In this document: one piece after another, positions 32,893 through 45,160 of the stretch
Numbering within the stretch: position 1 is the first letter of the stretch
How the letters are laid out: each line of letters opens with the position of its first letter
Assembly: GCF_002101705.1 (NCBI RefSeq)
Contig: NZ_LQPC01000031.1
Span: forward strand, 1-64,000
Reading direction: 5' to 3'
DNA length: 64,000 nt
Source of the DNA: Mycolicibacterium iranicum
Lineage (GTDB): Bacteria; Actinomycetota; Actinomycetes; Mycobacteriales; Mycobacteriaceae
Translations under genes and position numbers: made by a program
The notes under the pieces: generated by a model
Seen by the model: only the letters and a program-made list of their open reading frames with translations
Databases searched by the model: none
What the model was told of the DNA's origin: nothing

Positions 32893-33738
32893 GTGCGTCT
32901 ACGCACTGTTCTGCTCGATGACCATCCGCTGGCCTGCGTCGCACTGCCCGACGGCCGCCTCGCGCGCGTCGACAAGGTGCTGCCGGGCGCCCCTACCGAT
33001 CTGGTGGCGCTGCTGGAGACAGGCAGCCTCGACGAGCTTGCGGTCGCGGTCGACACGGGGGTGACCGACGACGCCTGTGTGCCGGCCGACGCACCAGTGC
33101 TGGCACCGTGGAAGCATCCGCGCAAGATCTTCGGCATCGGGCTCAACTACGGCGCGCACGCGGGCGATCTCGGCGAGACGGCGCCACGCACCACACCGGC
33201 GTCGTTCCTCAAGGGTGACCACACCATCGTCGGACCCGGCGAACCTATCGTCGTGCCGCCAGATATCGGCAAGGTGACCTCAGAGGCCGAGCTCGGGCTC
33301 GTCATCGGAAAGATCTGCTACCAGGTCAGTGTCGAGGAGGCGATGTCCTACGTCGCCGGAATCGTGCCCATCCTGGATCAGACCGCCGAAGCCATCCTGC
33401 TGGAGAACCCGCGCTACCTCACCCGCGTGAAGAACTATCCGACCTTCTTCGCCTTCGGACCCGATCTCATCACGCTCGACGAGGCCCTCGCGTACGGCCC
33501 GCTGGAGAGTCTGCGGGTCGCCACGATCCACAACGGCGCCGTGCACCGCGAGGACACCGTCTCCGGGATGACGTTCTCGCCCGCCGAGTTGTTGAGCTTC
33601 CACAGCCAGGTAATGCCCTTCTACCCCGGCGACATCCTGTCGACGGGAACACCGGGTGCGGTCGGCATCGAACCCGGCGACACCGTGCGCTGCGAACTGG
33701 GCACCGGCTTCGCAGAGCTGACCAACCCGGTCGCTTAG
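32893..33738 (+). CDS. Fumarylacetoacetate hydrolase (FAH) family protein
   Basis: A 281-residue protein with the FAH C-terminal fold, which includes acylpyruvate hydrolases, 2-oxo-acid decarboxylases and hydratases. KIFGIGLNYGAHAGDLG, SFLKGDHTIVGPGEPIVVP, TSEAELGLVIGK (metal-binding ExE) and VSGMTFSPAELLSFHSQVMPFYPGDILSTGTPGAVG are all family segments. The third metal ligand would be Asp in VPILDQTAEA, where NDVTARD is usual. The GTG at 32893 has GAAGGAG upstream. It is the last operon gene; its stop overlaps the convergent membrane-protein gene. Confidence 0.9.
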   Translation: MRLRTVLLDDHPLACVALPDGRLARVDKVLPGAPTDLVALLETGSLDELAVAVDTGVTDDACVPADAPVLAPWKHPRKIFGIGLNYGAHAGDLGETAPRTTPASFLKGDHTIVGPGEPIVVPPDIGKVTSEAELGLVIGKICYQVSVEEAMSYVAGIVPILDQTAEAILLENPRYLTRVKNYPTFFAFGPDLITLDEALAYGPLESLRVATIHNGAVHREDTVSGMTFSPAELLSFHSQVMPFYPGDILSTGTPGAVGIEPGDTVRCELGTGFAELTNPVA

Positions 33739-34616
33739 CCGACCGCAGACGCGTGCTCGGCGTCCGCATTCGCAAAAAGCAGCCAGACCACCGTCGCCAG
33801 CGCGACGGCAGTGGCTTGAATACTCACGACAAACGCGGCGTATTCCTGCAGCGTGACTATCAGTCCGCATTTGAGCCGATCGTCGGCGACGAGCATCGAG
33901 AAAGTCAGACCCTCGGCGAGGCACAGCAATACGACAGTCAGGATCGGTGCCGCCCTCTCCCCGGGTGTCATGGCAATTCGCGCCCGCCGAAGGTAACCCA
34001 GCTCGATGCCGAGTGTGATCAGCAGCATCGGAATGACCTGGACCATCTGCGAGAAAAACTCCGGTGAGATGGTGTCCGCGCACTCACCTTCGACGTTGAT
34101 GACCGGAAACCACAACACCGACGCCACCTGGACGATGAGAGTTCCCGCGGATATCGGGATGATCCAGCTGTTGCCGACGGCTCTGCGCCCGCCTTCGGAG
34201 ATATCAAGCGCTGCAACGAGAGCGAACGTCATCGCGACGGTGGACAGCAACGTGCCCAGGAGATCCACCCAAAGGATCCGAGGGGTGAAGATCATCGCGA
34301 CGTGCACCACGACCATCAACACCATTCCCACGGGCCACCAGCTGCGCGCCACGATCGCCGCGAATTCCGGCCAGTGGAGCTGCCTTTCGGGCTTCGCCCG
34401 CGCAAGCACATATCGCTGCAGAGGTAGCGCCGAGAGAATCAGCCCGATGTCAATCACGGCGATGAGCCACCGCGGTCCCTGAGCCGTGCTTCCCGCTCCG
34501 GTATGGGCGAACTCAACGATGTCGCCGCTGTAGGTGACGCCGACGACGAGCAGGAAAACCGCGAACACCGCCACCCCATCGACGGAACCCCTTGTCCGTC
34601 CATGCATCTCGGTCAT
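33735..34616 (-). CDS. Polytopic membrane protein of unknown function
   Basis: About 293 residues with roughly eight hydrophobic segments, among them GVAVFAVFLLVVGVTYSG, WLIAVIDIGLILSALPL, WWPVGMVLMVVVHVAMIF, LLGTLLSTVAMTFALVAALD, SAGTLIVQVASVLWFPVI, MVQVIPMLLITLGIELG, APILTVVLLCLAEGLTFSML and AAFVVSIQATAVALATVVWLLFA. The ATG at 34616 has GGGAGGGGG directly upstream; a TTG 18 bases earlier, overlapping the pheT stop, is less likely. It lies downstream of pheST on the same strand. The family is not recognised. Confidence 0.72.
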   Translation of the reverse strand: MTEMHGRTRGSVDGVAVFAVFLLVVGVTYSGDIVEFAHTGAGSTAQGPRWLIAVIDIGLILSALPLQRYVLARAKPERQLHWPEFAAIVARSWWPVGMVLMVVVHVAMIFTPRILWVDLLGTLLSTVAMTFALVAALDISEGGRRAVGNSWIIPISAGTLIVQVASVLWFPVINVEGECADTISPEFFSQMVQVIPMLLITLGIELGYLRRARIAMTPGERAAPILTVVLLCLAEGLTFSMLVADDRLKCGLIVTLQEYAAFVVSIQATAVALATVVWLLFANADAEHASAVG

Positions 34617-34630
34617 GACGCCCCCTCCCG

Positions 34631-37116
34631 TCAACGACGTTGAATGGCACCCACCTGCTTCTCGGCCACCGCCACCGCGGCATCGCGGGCCGCGCTGGCC
34701 TCCTCTTCGGTGAGGGTCCGGTCGGCCGCCCGGAATCGCAGCGCCAGAGCCAGCGATTTGCGGCCGTCACCGATCTGCGGACCGGTGTAGACGTCGAAGA
34801 TCCGGACGTCCTCCAGCAGTTCTCCGGCCCCGGCGCGGACCGCATCGACGACGCTCTGGGCCGAGACGTCGTCGCCTACGATCAGCGCGACATCCTGGAA
34901 CACGGCGGGGAACGGCGAAACCCCCGGTGCAGGAAGTGTTTCGGTGATAGGGACGGCGTCAAGGTCGATCTCCAGCGCGCAGGTTCCCCTGGGCAGTCCC
35001 GATCGTTCGATCACCGCCGGATGTAACTGTCCGGCGTGGCCGACGACGACGTCGCCGATCACCACCTCGGCGCAGCGGCCCGGATGCCACGGCAGGTGTT
35101 GCGCGGCGCGCAGCGTGAACTCCACGCCCGCAGCCCGACCGATCACCCGTACCGCCTCGAAGGCGTCGGCCGCCTCGACCGCGCGTCCCGCACCCCACGG
35201 GCCGGCCGGTTCGCGAAGCCCGGCCAGAACTGCGCCGACGTGCTGGGGTTGACGCGGCAGGGACGCATCGAGGATGGCGATCTCATCGTCGGTGGGCCTG
35301 CGGTCATTCGGGATCCGCTCGACCGCCCTGGTGTCGGCCGTCGGTTCCACCACCTGCGCGATGGCGAACAGCGAGATGTCCACGGCGCCACGGGAGACGT
35401 TGCGGCTCAGCGCTTCCAACAGGCCGGGAAGCAGCGTGGTGGCCAGGCTGGGCCGGTCTGATTCGAGCGGATTCAGGACCTGGGTGGTGTTTCTGCGCGG
35501 GTCGTCGGCGTCAAGCCCCCACTGGTCGAAGATTCCGGCGGGCAGGAAAGGGGTCGGCAGGATTTCGACGAAACCGTTGAGCGCCAACGACTTGCCTACG
35601 GCACGCCTTCGTTTCTGAACGGACGTCAGGCCGCGGCCGGCAGGCGCGGTCGGCAACACGGGCGGGATGCCGTCGAGGCCCTCGAGCCGCATCACCTCTT
35701 CGACCAGATCGGCGGGCTGTCGGATATCGGGGCGCCACCTCGGCGGTGTCGCCGTGACGAGGTCACCGTCGACGGTCACCTCGGCGCCGATCTGTCTCAG
35801 ACGCTTCAGCGTCGCGCCGGCCGCATACTCGACTCCCGCTGTACGGTCGGGCAGGTCAGCGGGCATGCTGACCGGCGGATGTGACCAGTCGCCGCGGGGT
35901 GGATCACCGCGCCAGTCTGTCAGCGTGAGTTCCACTGTGCCACCGGCGATTTCGGCCAACAGCGTCGCGCAGCGGTCCAGCGCGGCAACGGATACGGCGG
36001 GGTCGACGGTGCGCTCGTAGCGGCGCCCGGCCTCACTGTGAAGATGCAGACGCCGCTGCGTGCGCGAGACGGCGGCGGGATCCCAGACGGCGGCTTCGAG
36101 CAACACGTCGGTGGTGCTGTCGCGAACCTCGGTGGTGCCCGCGCCCATCACTCCACCGATCGCGGCAGTCGCGACGTCATCGACGATCAGAACGTCGGCG
36201 GGGTCCAGTTTGCGTTCGACGTCGTCGAGCGTGATCACCGTCTCCCCCGGCTCGGCGAACCGAACGCGGAAACCTCCGGTGATCAGGCTACGGTCGTGCG
36301 CGTGCATCGGATGGCCCAGCTCGAGCATGACGTAGTTGGTCACGTCCACGGCCGGCGAGATGGCGCGGATGCCGCTCAGCAGTAGCCTGCGCTGAATCCA
36401 CCACGGCGAGACCGCTTTCGGATCGATTCCGGTGACCGGCCGTAACCCGAAACGCTGAACACCGGTGCCTGCGTCTATCGTCACGGGCAGTGCGTCGCCT
36501 TCGGCGGGCAGCGCGGGTACGTCGGCGGGGTCGACGAAGTCGAGATCGAAGGCATTGGAGACCTCGCGGGCCATCCCGCGCAGCGACAGGCAGTAGCCGC
36601 GGTCCGGGGTGATCGCAAGGTTGAACACGACATCGTCGAGACCCAGCACGCCGTGCGCCGGAGTTCCCGGTTCGGCGGTGCCGGGCGGAAGCACCAAGAT
36701 GCCGGAGTGGTCCGAGCCGAGGTTCAGCTCCGAGACAGAACAGATCATCCCGTCGGAGGTCCGACCGTAGGTCTTGCGGGTGGCGATCGTGAAGTCGCCA
36801 GGCAGCACCGTGCCAGGAAGGGCGACGACGACGAGGTCCCCGACTGCAAAGTTCGTTGCACCGCAGACGATGTCGCGCAGGTCGGGCTCGCCGACATCCA
36901 CCTTGACCGCCCTGATGGGCTTCTTGAACTCCGTGAGTTCCTCGATCTCGGCGACCCGGCCGATCGTGAGCGGTCCGGTGACCGGGCCCACCGGGAGAAT
37001 CTCTTCGACCTCGTGGCCGATGCGGATCAGCGCCTGCTCGAGCTCCTCGGGCGACACGTCCCAGCCCGGTGCGCCGGCCTGCACGATCTCTCGCAGCCAG
37101 CTGTACGGAATGCGCA

Positions 37117-37117
<1 letters not shown>
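34631..37117 (-). CDS. pheT: Phenylalanyl-tRNA synthetase beta subunit
   Basis: Editing and tRNA-binding subunit of the alpha2-beta2 PheRS, 828 residues as in M. tuberculosis (about 831). It begins [13 protein letters not shown] and includes the tRNA-binding OB domain ([12 protein letters not shown] through [12 protein letters not shown]), the B3/B4 editing domain, B5, and the C-terminal anticodon-recognition FDX-ACB domain ([18 protein letters not shown] to [17 protein letters not shown]). The ATG at 37117 overlaps the pheS stop by one base (TGATG); the longer open frame upstream runs through pheS and is not used. Confidence 0.97.
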
Positions 37118-39795
<2,678 letters not shown>

Positions 39796-39813
<18 letters not shown>

Positions 39814-40575
39814 CGCAGCAGGGGCACGCAACCGGGCCAAGCCCAGGCAGACCAGTGCGCCGAACGCACCCCAGGCTACGCAGGAGACCATCGACACTGC
39901 ATCGTTGGCCAGCACCAGGAAGCCGAACGCGGCGCCGACCGCCAGAAGCACCACCATGGGCGTGGTCCAGGCGCGCGCTTTACCGAACCGCACCGACGCC
40001 ATCATCCCCAGCACCAGCGCGAGCAGATGCCCAACGTCGGTGAAGTCGGGACCGCCGGCAACGACGACTGCCGCCACGATGATCCACCACACGGCCCATG
40101 CGGCTCGCCATCGTGCCGGCATGGCGCCGGTGAGCATGCCGAGCACGGCCATCGCGACGTAGCTCATCCCCACATCGGGGTCGCGAGCCACCGAACGTGC
40201 GATCCATCCGAAGGTCACGGCGACGGTGAGTCCGGCCGCGACCAGCAGCGAGGCCCCGATGTGGCCCAACGCCGCCGCGATAGCCAGGGCCCTACTACCC
40301 CATGCCAATTCGGCGGCCGCGAGCAGACAGATCAGCCCCGGCAGCCAGAGATACAGCGGGCCCGCGTCGACGACGAACGCGCTGCCCACGAGCGTCCCGA
40401 TCCTGCCGTGGCTGAGGTTGTGCAGGTTCGTGCTCATATGCCTGATCACGGCGGCCTGCACGCGCGGCGTCATATCGACCATGACGGTCGTGACGGCAGC
40501 GACGACCGCGGCGTAGCACAGCGTGACCCGCACTCGGGCGACGCGGCCAAGGCAACCGGACAGCACCGTGACCAC
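39796..40575 (-). CDS. Rhomboid-like membrane protein
   Basis: A 259-residue protein with six or more membrane segments. A possible intramembrane serine protease pair is visible: Ser138 in DVGMSYVAMAVLG (GxS) and His183 in TDVGHLLALVLGM, in the order and spacing expected of rhomboids. The early NLHNLSHGRIGTLVGSAFV resembles the HxxxHxxxN region. Catalysis is plausible but not certain because GxSG is GMSY. The start GTG at 40575 overlaps the cyclase stop by one base (TAGTG), so the two are coupled. It is convergent with the flavoprotein (18-base overlap). Confidence 0.75.
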
Positions 40576-41438
40576 TATCCGCTGGCCGACGCCTCGCCCT
40601 CGTCCTGGTCACCTGTCAGTTGCCTGCGAGTTCGCAGCCGATACATGCCGAAATCGGCGGGCACGCCATCCTGCTTGGCCACGAACACCGGCCTGCGAAG
40701 CTTCTTCGCTGTCACACCGAGCGCGTCGAAATCCTCTTCCGGGATCCGCTTCAGCGTCGCCTCCGATACCACCAGTTCGCCGCGGGTAGCTCGCTCCATC
40801 ACTCGGGCAGCCAGATTGACGTCGATGCCGAGCCAGTCCGAACCGATGCGCTGTGGCCGCCCGGTGTGGATTCCGACCCGCATCCGCGGCCGATAGCCGT
40901 CCACGTCAAGCGCTTTGACTGCCTCGCGGGCGTCGATGGCCGACCGCACAGCGGTGACCGGGTCGGCGAACACCGCCATGAGCCCGTCCCCCATGCGCTT
41001 GACGATATGCCCGCCCGATTGCAGTAGCGGCGGCTCAACCACCTGGGCGACGCGGCGCAGCAGCCGCAAGGTGGCCTCGTCGCCTGCGCTCAGCGACCAC
41101 GTCGAGAATCCGACGAGGTCGGTGAAGACGAGGGTCACCTCGGCGTTGGCAGGCCGGCCGGACACCCGCTCCGTCAGCGCCTGCCAGACCTGCAGTGCGC
41201 CCAGACTGACCTCTCGCGTCGCAGCCTCGCGCTCGAGCAACCGATCCGCCGCCCGTGCCGCCGCGCGAGGACCCCCGACGCCGCTGACCGACAGCGGGTC
41301 GCCGAACTCGGGGTCGCCGGGCAGCGCGCGGCGGGCCCGACGAAGAAAGGAGATGACGCCTTCGTTGTGGTTGACGTTCTTGAACCAGTCCAGCGGGCCC
41401 GTAGAACGGCCCGGTTCACCTGGCGGGTCGTCATCCAC
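40575..41438 (-). CDS. Class III adenylate/guanylate cyclase
   Basis: Nucleotide cyclase of 287 residues, corresponding by position and sequence type to Rv1647. The catalytic domain (about 95-270) keeps the metal aspartates in FTDLVGFS (about D107) and RMGDGLMAVF (D151), the adenine-selecting Lys147 and Asp206 (GIDVN), and transition-state Asn208 and Arg212 (NLAAR), so it should be active. The region before it (1-90) is soluble with no known sensor. The GTG at 41438 is chosen because TAGGCT (41451-41446) lies seven bases upstream, predicting a leaderless message. It is coupled to a rhomboid-like gene. Confidence 0.9.
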   Translation of the reverse strand: MDDDPPGEPGRSTGPLDWFKNVNHNEGVISFLRRARRALPGDPEFGDPLSVSGVGGPRAAARAADRLLEREAATREVSLGALQVWQALTERVSGRPANAEVTLVFTDLVGFSTWSLSAGDEATLRLLRRVAQVVEPPLLQSGGHIVKRMGDGLMAVFADPVTAVRSAIDAREAVKALDVDGYRPRMRVGIHTGRPQRIGSDWLGIDVNLAARVMERATRGELVVSEATLKRIPEEDFDALGVTAKKLRRPVFVAKQDGVPADFGMYRLRTRRQLTGDQDEGEASASG

Positions 41439-41546
41439 GAAGCCAAGCCTAATCGAGGGCGGTGGCGGCAATAAACCGGCAGGTCACAGGTCAATGGCTG
41501 CGCGGTGGAGTCTGCGTAACGCAGGCCCGCCGCGACGGCGAAATCG

Positions 41547-41566
41547 TAGACAACGAATGTTGTCAA
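41547..41566. promoter_or_regulatory. Candidate operator, inverted repeat before the oxygenase gene
   Basis: TAGACAACGAATGTTGTCAA contains a perfect 6-base inverted repeat GACAAC/GTTGTC around GAAT, with one mismatched pair further out. It ends 4 bases before a -10 TATCTT (41571-41576) that puts the transcript start on the GTG at 41583. The size and symmetry suit a TetR-type dimer. No such regulator is encoded next to it, so the binding protein is unknown. Confidence 0.45.
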
Positions 41567-41582
41567 CACCTATCTTTGGTGG

Positions 41583-42638
41583 GTGCGATCAGCGGCGATG
41601 GCAGGCTCTGGATGCTCCTCCGATGCTCAGTCGGATCCGGCGGTGTTTCCGCTCGGCCCCGACTCGCTCACGTGGAAGTACTTCGGCGATGTGCGGACCG
41701 GGATGCTGGGCGTCTGGATCGGGGCCATCCAGAACATGTATCCCCAACTCGGCGCCGGGGTCGAAGACCATTCGATTCTGCTCAGGGAACCGCTGCAACG
41801 CGTCGCTCGATCCGTGTATCCGATCATGGGCGTCGTCTACGACGGGGACCGCGCGGCGCAGACGGGCGCCCAGATCCGCAACTATCACCGGACCATCAAA
41901 GGCGTCGATGCCGACGGCAGGCGCTATCACGCACTCAACCCCGAGACGTTCTACTGGGCGCACGCCACGTTCTTCATGCTGATCATCAAGACTGCCGAGT
42001 ACTTCTGCGGAGGCCTCACCGAGGCGGAGAAGGAGCAACTGTTCGACGAGCACGTGCAGTGGTACCGGATGTACGGAATGAGCATGAAACCCGTTCCCGA
42101 GTCGTGGGCTGACTTCCAGGAGTACTGGGATCACAAGTGCCGCGACGAGCTGGAGATCAACCGGGCGACGATGGACATCTTGTCCATCCGAATCCCGAAG
42201 CCGTGGTTCGTGCTGATGCCGACGCCGCTGTGGGATCAGATTTTCAAACCGATGGTGGGAGCCCAACGCTGGATCGCCGCAGGGCTGTTCGACCCGATGG
42301 TGCGCGAGCGCGCCGGTATGCGGTGGACGCCCGGAGACGAGGTCGCGCTCCGGCTGTTCGGCAAGCTGGTCGAACTTGCCTTCGTGGCGGTGCCCGACGA
42401 GATCCGTCTGCACCCGCGGGCCGTCGCCGCCTACCGACGCGCCGACGGCAGGATTCCCGACGATGCCCCTCTGGTCGAGGCGCCGGCGTTCATGTCGCCG
42501 CCGCGCGATCGCCGCAACATGCCGATGCACTATCTGCCGCCCCACAGGTCGCTGCTCGACAGGGTGGGTTCCCTGGTGCACACGACCTTCTCTTTGGCGG
42601 GGGTCCGTCCGGCGCGCGGCCGCAATAAGGCAGCCTGA
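41583..42638 (+). CDS. Oxygenase MpaB family protein (DUF2236)
   Basis: A 351-residue protein of the MpaB/rubber-oxygenase (latex-clearing-like) family, which are b-type heme oxygenases acting on lipids or isoprenoids. GPDSLTWKYFGDVRTGMLGVWIGAIQNMYPQLGAGVEDHS and YDGDRAAQTGAQIRNYHRTIKGVD followed by FYWAHATFFMLIIKTAEYF are characteristic. Histidines in NYHRTIKG and WAHATF are candidate heme or active-site residues. The GTG at 41583 is predicted leaderless; ATG at 41598 is an alternative. An acyl-CoA dehydrogenase follows after 4 bases, suggesting one oxidative lipid route. Confidence 0.85.
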   Translation: MRSAAMAGSGCSSDAQSDPAVFPLGPDSLTWKYFGDVRTGMLGVWIGAIQNMYPQLGAGVEDHSILLREPLQRVARSVYPIMGVVYDGDRAAQTGAQIRNYHRTIKGVDADGRRYHALNPETFYWAHATFFMLIIKTAEYFCGGLTEAEKEQLFDEHVQWYRMYGMSMKPVPESWADFQEYWDHKCRDELEINRATMDILSIRIPKPWFVLMPTPLWDQIFKPMVGAQRWIAAGLFDPMVRERAGMRWTPGDEVALRLFGKLVELAFVAVPDEIRLHPRAVAAYRRADGRIPDDAPLVEAPAFMSPPRDRRNMPMHYLPPHRSLLDRVGSLVHTTFSLAGVRPARGRNKAA

Positions 42639-42642
42639 ACAC

Positions 42643-43878
42643 ATGCTTGATTGGTCAGACGTCGACCTTGCCGTGCGCGACGCGGTGCGCGAGTTCGTCG
42701 ACAAAGAGATCCGCCCGCACATCGACGCGCTCGAAAGCGGCGAGATGGAGCCTTACCCCATCATTCGGAAGTTGTTCGCCACATTCGGCATCGCCGACAT
42801 GGCACGCGACTCCCTCGACAAGCGACTGGCCAAGCTGCGCAGCGGCGAGAACCCGACGTCGTCCGGCGGAGGCGGCATGTTCGGCGGCTCGGGCGGCATG
42901 GGCTTCGTCGTGATCAGCGAACTGTGCCGGGTATCGATGGGCATCGTCACCGGCATGGGGGTCAGCCTCGGTCTGACCGTGCCGACAATCATGGGCCGCG
43001 GCACGCTGGCCCAGCAGGAACGCTGGCTGCCCGACCTGGTCACCTACGACAAGATCGGCGCTTGGGCGATCACCGAGCCCGATTCCGGATCGGATGCGTT
43101 CGGCGGCATGAAGTCCTATGTCGTGCGCGATGGCGACGACTACATTCTCAACGGGCAGAAGACGTTCATCACCAACGGACCGGATGCCGATGTGGTGGTC
43201 GTCTACGCGAAGCTGGACGAGGGCGATCGGAGCGTCGACAAGCGCGACCGCAAGGTCCTGACCTTCGTGCTGGACCGCGGCATGGAAGGCTTCGTCCAGT
43301 CGAAGCCGTTCCGCAAGATGGGAATTCACTCGTCGCGCACCGGCGAGTTGTTTTTCAACGATGTTCGCCTCGGGCGGGATCGTCTACTGGGCGAGACCGA
43401 GGGCGACGAGGCCGGGGACGCAGGCCGCGACAGTGCGCGGTCCAACTTCTCGGCCGAACGCATCGGGGTCGCGGCAATGGCGCTCGGCGTCATCGAAGAA
43501 TGCCTGCGCCTGTGTGTCGATTACGCGAAATCACGCACGTTGTGGGGCAAGGAGATCGGCCAGTTCCAGCTCATCCAGCTGAAACTCGCGTCGATGGAGG
43601 TGGCACGAATGAATGTGCGCAACATGCTGTTTCGCGTTATCGAAGCCGCCCAGACCGGAACGCCAATTTCGCTGGCGGAAGCATCGGCGATCAAGTGGTA
43701 TTGCTCGCAGGCCGCGACCGACGTCGCGATGGAGGCCGTGCAGGTATTCGGCGGCAACGGTTACATGACCGAGTACCGAGTGGAGCAGCTTGCGCGCGAC
43801 GCCAAGTCGCTCATGATCTATGCCGGAAGCAACGAAGTGCAGATCACGCACGTGGCCAGGGGCTTGCTGAGCGGTTAG
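42643..43878 (+). CDS. Acyl-CoA dehydrogenase
   Basis: FAD enzyme introducing an alpha-beta double bond into acyl-CoA, 411 residues. It has AWAITEPDSGSDAFGGMKS (FAD and substrate contacts), NGQKTFITNGPDAD, GIHSSRTGELFFNDVRL, and AVQVFGGNGYMTEYRVEQLARDAKSLMIYAGSNEVQ. The usual catalytic Glu of the YEGT motif is Ala here (IYAGSNE). A Glu in NFSAERIGVA may serve instead, as in isovaleryl-CoA dehydrogenase-type enzymes. An unusual Gly-rich loop (SSGGGGMFGGSGGMG) follows the N-terminal helices. The ATG at 42643 lies 4 bases after the oxygenase stop. Confidence 0.9.
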   Translation: MLDWSDVDLAVRDAVREFVDKEIRPHIDALESGEMEPYPIIRKLFATFGIADMARDSLDKRLAKLRSGENPTSSGGGGMFGGSGGMGFVVISELCRVSMGIVTGMGVSLGLTVPTIMGRGTLAQQERWLPDLVTYDKIGAWAITEPDSGSDAFGGMKSYVVRDGDDYILNGQKTFITNGPDADVVVVYAKLDEGDRSVDKRDRKVLTFVLDRGMEGFVQSKPFRKMGIHSSRTGELFFNDVRLGRDRLLGETEGDEAGDAGRDSARSNFSAERIGVAAMALGVIEECLRLCVDYAKSRTLWGKEIGQFQLIQLKLASMEVARMNVRNMLFRVIEAAQTGTPISLAEASAIKWYCSQAATDVAMEAVQVFGGNGYMTEYRVEQLARDAKSLMIYAGSNEVQITHVARGLLSG

Positions 43879-43909
43879 CCTTGGTGGCGCCGACGAAGGA
43901 GGCGCCGCC

Positions 43910-44692
43910 GTGGATTTCACCAACGTCACCGCACTGGTCACCGGAGCGAGCGGAGGGATCGGCGAGGAGTTCGCCATTCAGCTCGCCCGCCGGGGAGCAC
44001 ATCTGATTCTGGTCGCGCGCCGGGCCGAGAAGCTGGCGGCGCTGCGGGAGACCCTCACCGCACGACATCCGGGCATCGTGGTCGACGTGCTCACCGCCGA
44101 TCTCGCCGTTCCCGGTTCGGGCGCCGAACTCGAATCGGGCGTTCGCGAACTGGGCCGCTCGGTCGACATTCTCATCAACAACGCGGGCGTCGGGCTGCAC
44201 GGGAAGTTCATCAGCCAGGAGCCCGAACCCAACGCCGCCCAGATCCAATTGAACTGCGGCACATTGGTTGATCTGACCGCACGGTTTCTGCCCGCCATGG
44301 TCGAGCGACGTCGCGGAGTCGTACTCAACGTCGCCTCAACCGCGGCGTTCCAGCCGACACCCGGCATGGCGGTCTACGGTGCCACCAAGGCGTTCGTGCT
44401 GTCCTACACCGAGGCGCTGTGGCAGGAGTGCCGCGGCACCGGGGTGAGGATTCTCGCCCTGTGCCCCGGTGCCACCGAAACCGAGTTCTTCGACCGCACC
44501 GGTGAGGAGTTCTTGACCGACGGTAGACAGACGTCGGCTCAGGTCGTGGACACCGCGTTCGCCGCGCTCGACAAGTCGTCACCGACGGTCGTATCCGGCT
44601 TTCGCAACAACATCCTGGCCTCCGGTTACCGCGTGACGCCGCGCAAGCTACTACTGGCAGTGTCGGAGCGGATGCTCAAAGCCAACCACTGA
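43910..44692 (+). CDS. Short-chain dehydrogenase/reductase
   Basis: Classical SDR of 260 residues with the NADP-type loop TGASGGIGEEFA (about 11-22), the following RR that favours NADPH, NNAG (about 90-93), catalytic Ser in NVASTAAF and YGATK (YxxxK) at about 157-161. PGATETEFFDR is typical of the 3-ketoacyl/retinol-type reductases. The GTG at 43910 has GAAGGAG nine bases upstream. It is downstream of and probably cotranscribed with the oxygenase and acyl-CoA dehydrogenase. Confidence 0.9.
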   Translation: MDFTNVTALVTGASGGIGEEFAIQLARRGAHLILVARRAEKLAALRETLTARHPGIVVDVLTADLAVPGSGAELESGVRELGRSVDILINNAGVGLHGKFISQEPEPNAAQIQLNCGTLVDLTARFLPAMVERRRGVVLNVASTAAFQPTPGMAVYGATKAFVLSYTEALWQECRGTGVRILALCPGATETEFFDRTGEEFLTDGRQTSAQVVDTAFAALDKSSPTVVSGFRNNILASGYRVTPRKLLLAVSERMLKANH

Positions 44693-44772
44693 ATTGGCAA
44701 CCTCGTGGTGGCGCCATCGCGCTTGCCGCGCCGCTGGGACGAGATCGACCGGCTCAAGGCGTTTGTCGCCGA

Positions 44773-45147
44773 TCAGACCTCGGCGAGTATCGCGGCGACT
44801 ATTCGGGCCTCGTCGCGCAACATGATGGTGCGTTCCGGCTGAACAGCCTCGAGCTGCTCGGCGGCGCCAAGACGATCGTCGATCTCTCGCCGCACGACGA
44901 GACGAATCTCGTCGTCGGTCAACACACGACGGGCGACCTCGGCGACTCCAAGACCTGCCGCACTGTCGGCGATGGCCCCGGCCTGCGGGATCGGGCCGCC
45001 GGGCGTCTCCGCGTTGTCGACCGCGCTCAGCACCGACCGCAGCACTGAGGTGCGCAGCGCATCGCGGTTCTTGCGCGCCACCAGCAGGCGCTTGCGTAGT
45101 TCGGCGCGCCAACGGTCAGCGGGGACACGCTGCTCGGTCTCTGTCAC
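44773..45147 (-). CDS. GatB/YqeY domain-containing protein
   Basis: A 124-residue all-helical protein of the YqeY family, related to the tRNA-binding tail of GatB; the role is not established. It reads AELRKRLLVARKNRDALRTSVLRSVLSAVDNAE, then EIRLVVRREIDDRLGAAEQLEAVQPE and RDEARIVAAILAEV. The GTG at 45147 (VTETEQRVPAD) is chosen because -10 TACCGT (45159-45154) lies six bases upstream, giving a leaderless message. The long in-frame extension upstream is antisense to the PE-PPE gene region's low-complexity tail and is rejected. Confidence 0.85.
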   Translation of the reverse strand: MTETEQRVPADRWRAELRKRLLVARKNRDALRTSVLRSVLSAVDNAETPGGPIPQAGAIADSAAGLGVAEVARRVLTDDEIRLVVRREIDDRLGAAEQLEAVQPERTIMLRDEARIVAAILAEV

Positions 45148-45160
45148 CGGGCCACGGTAA

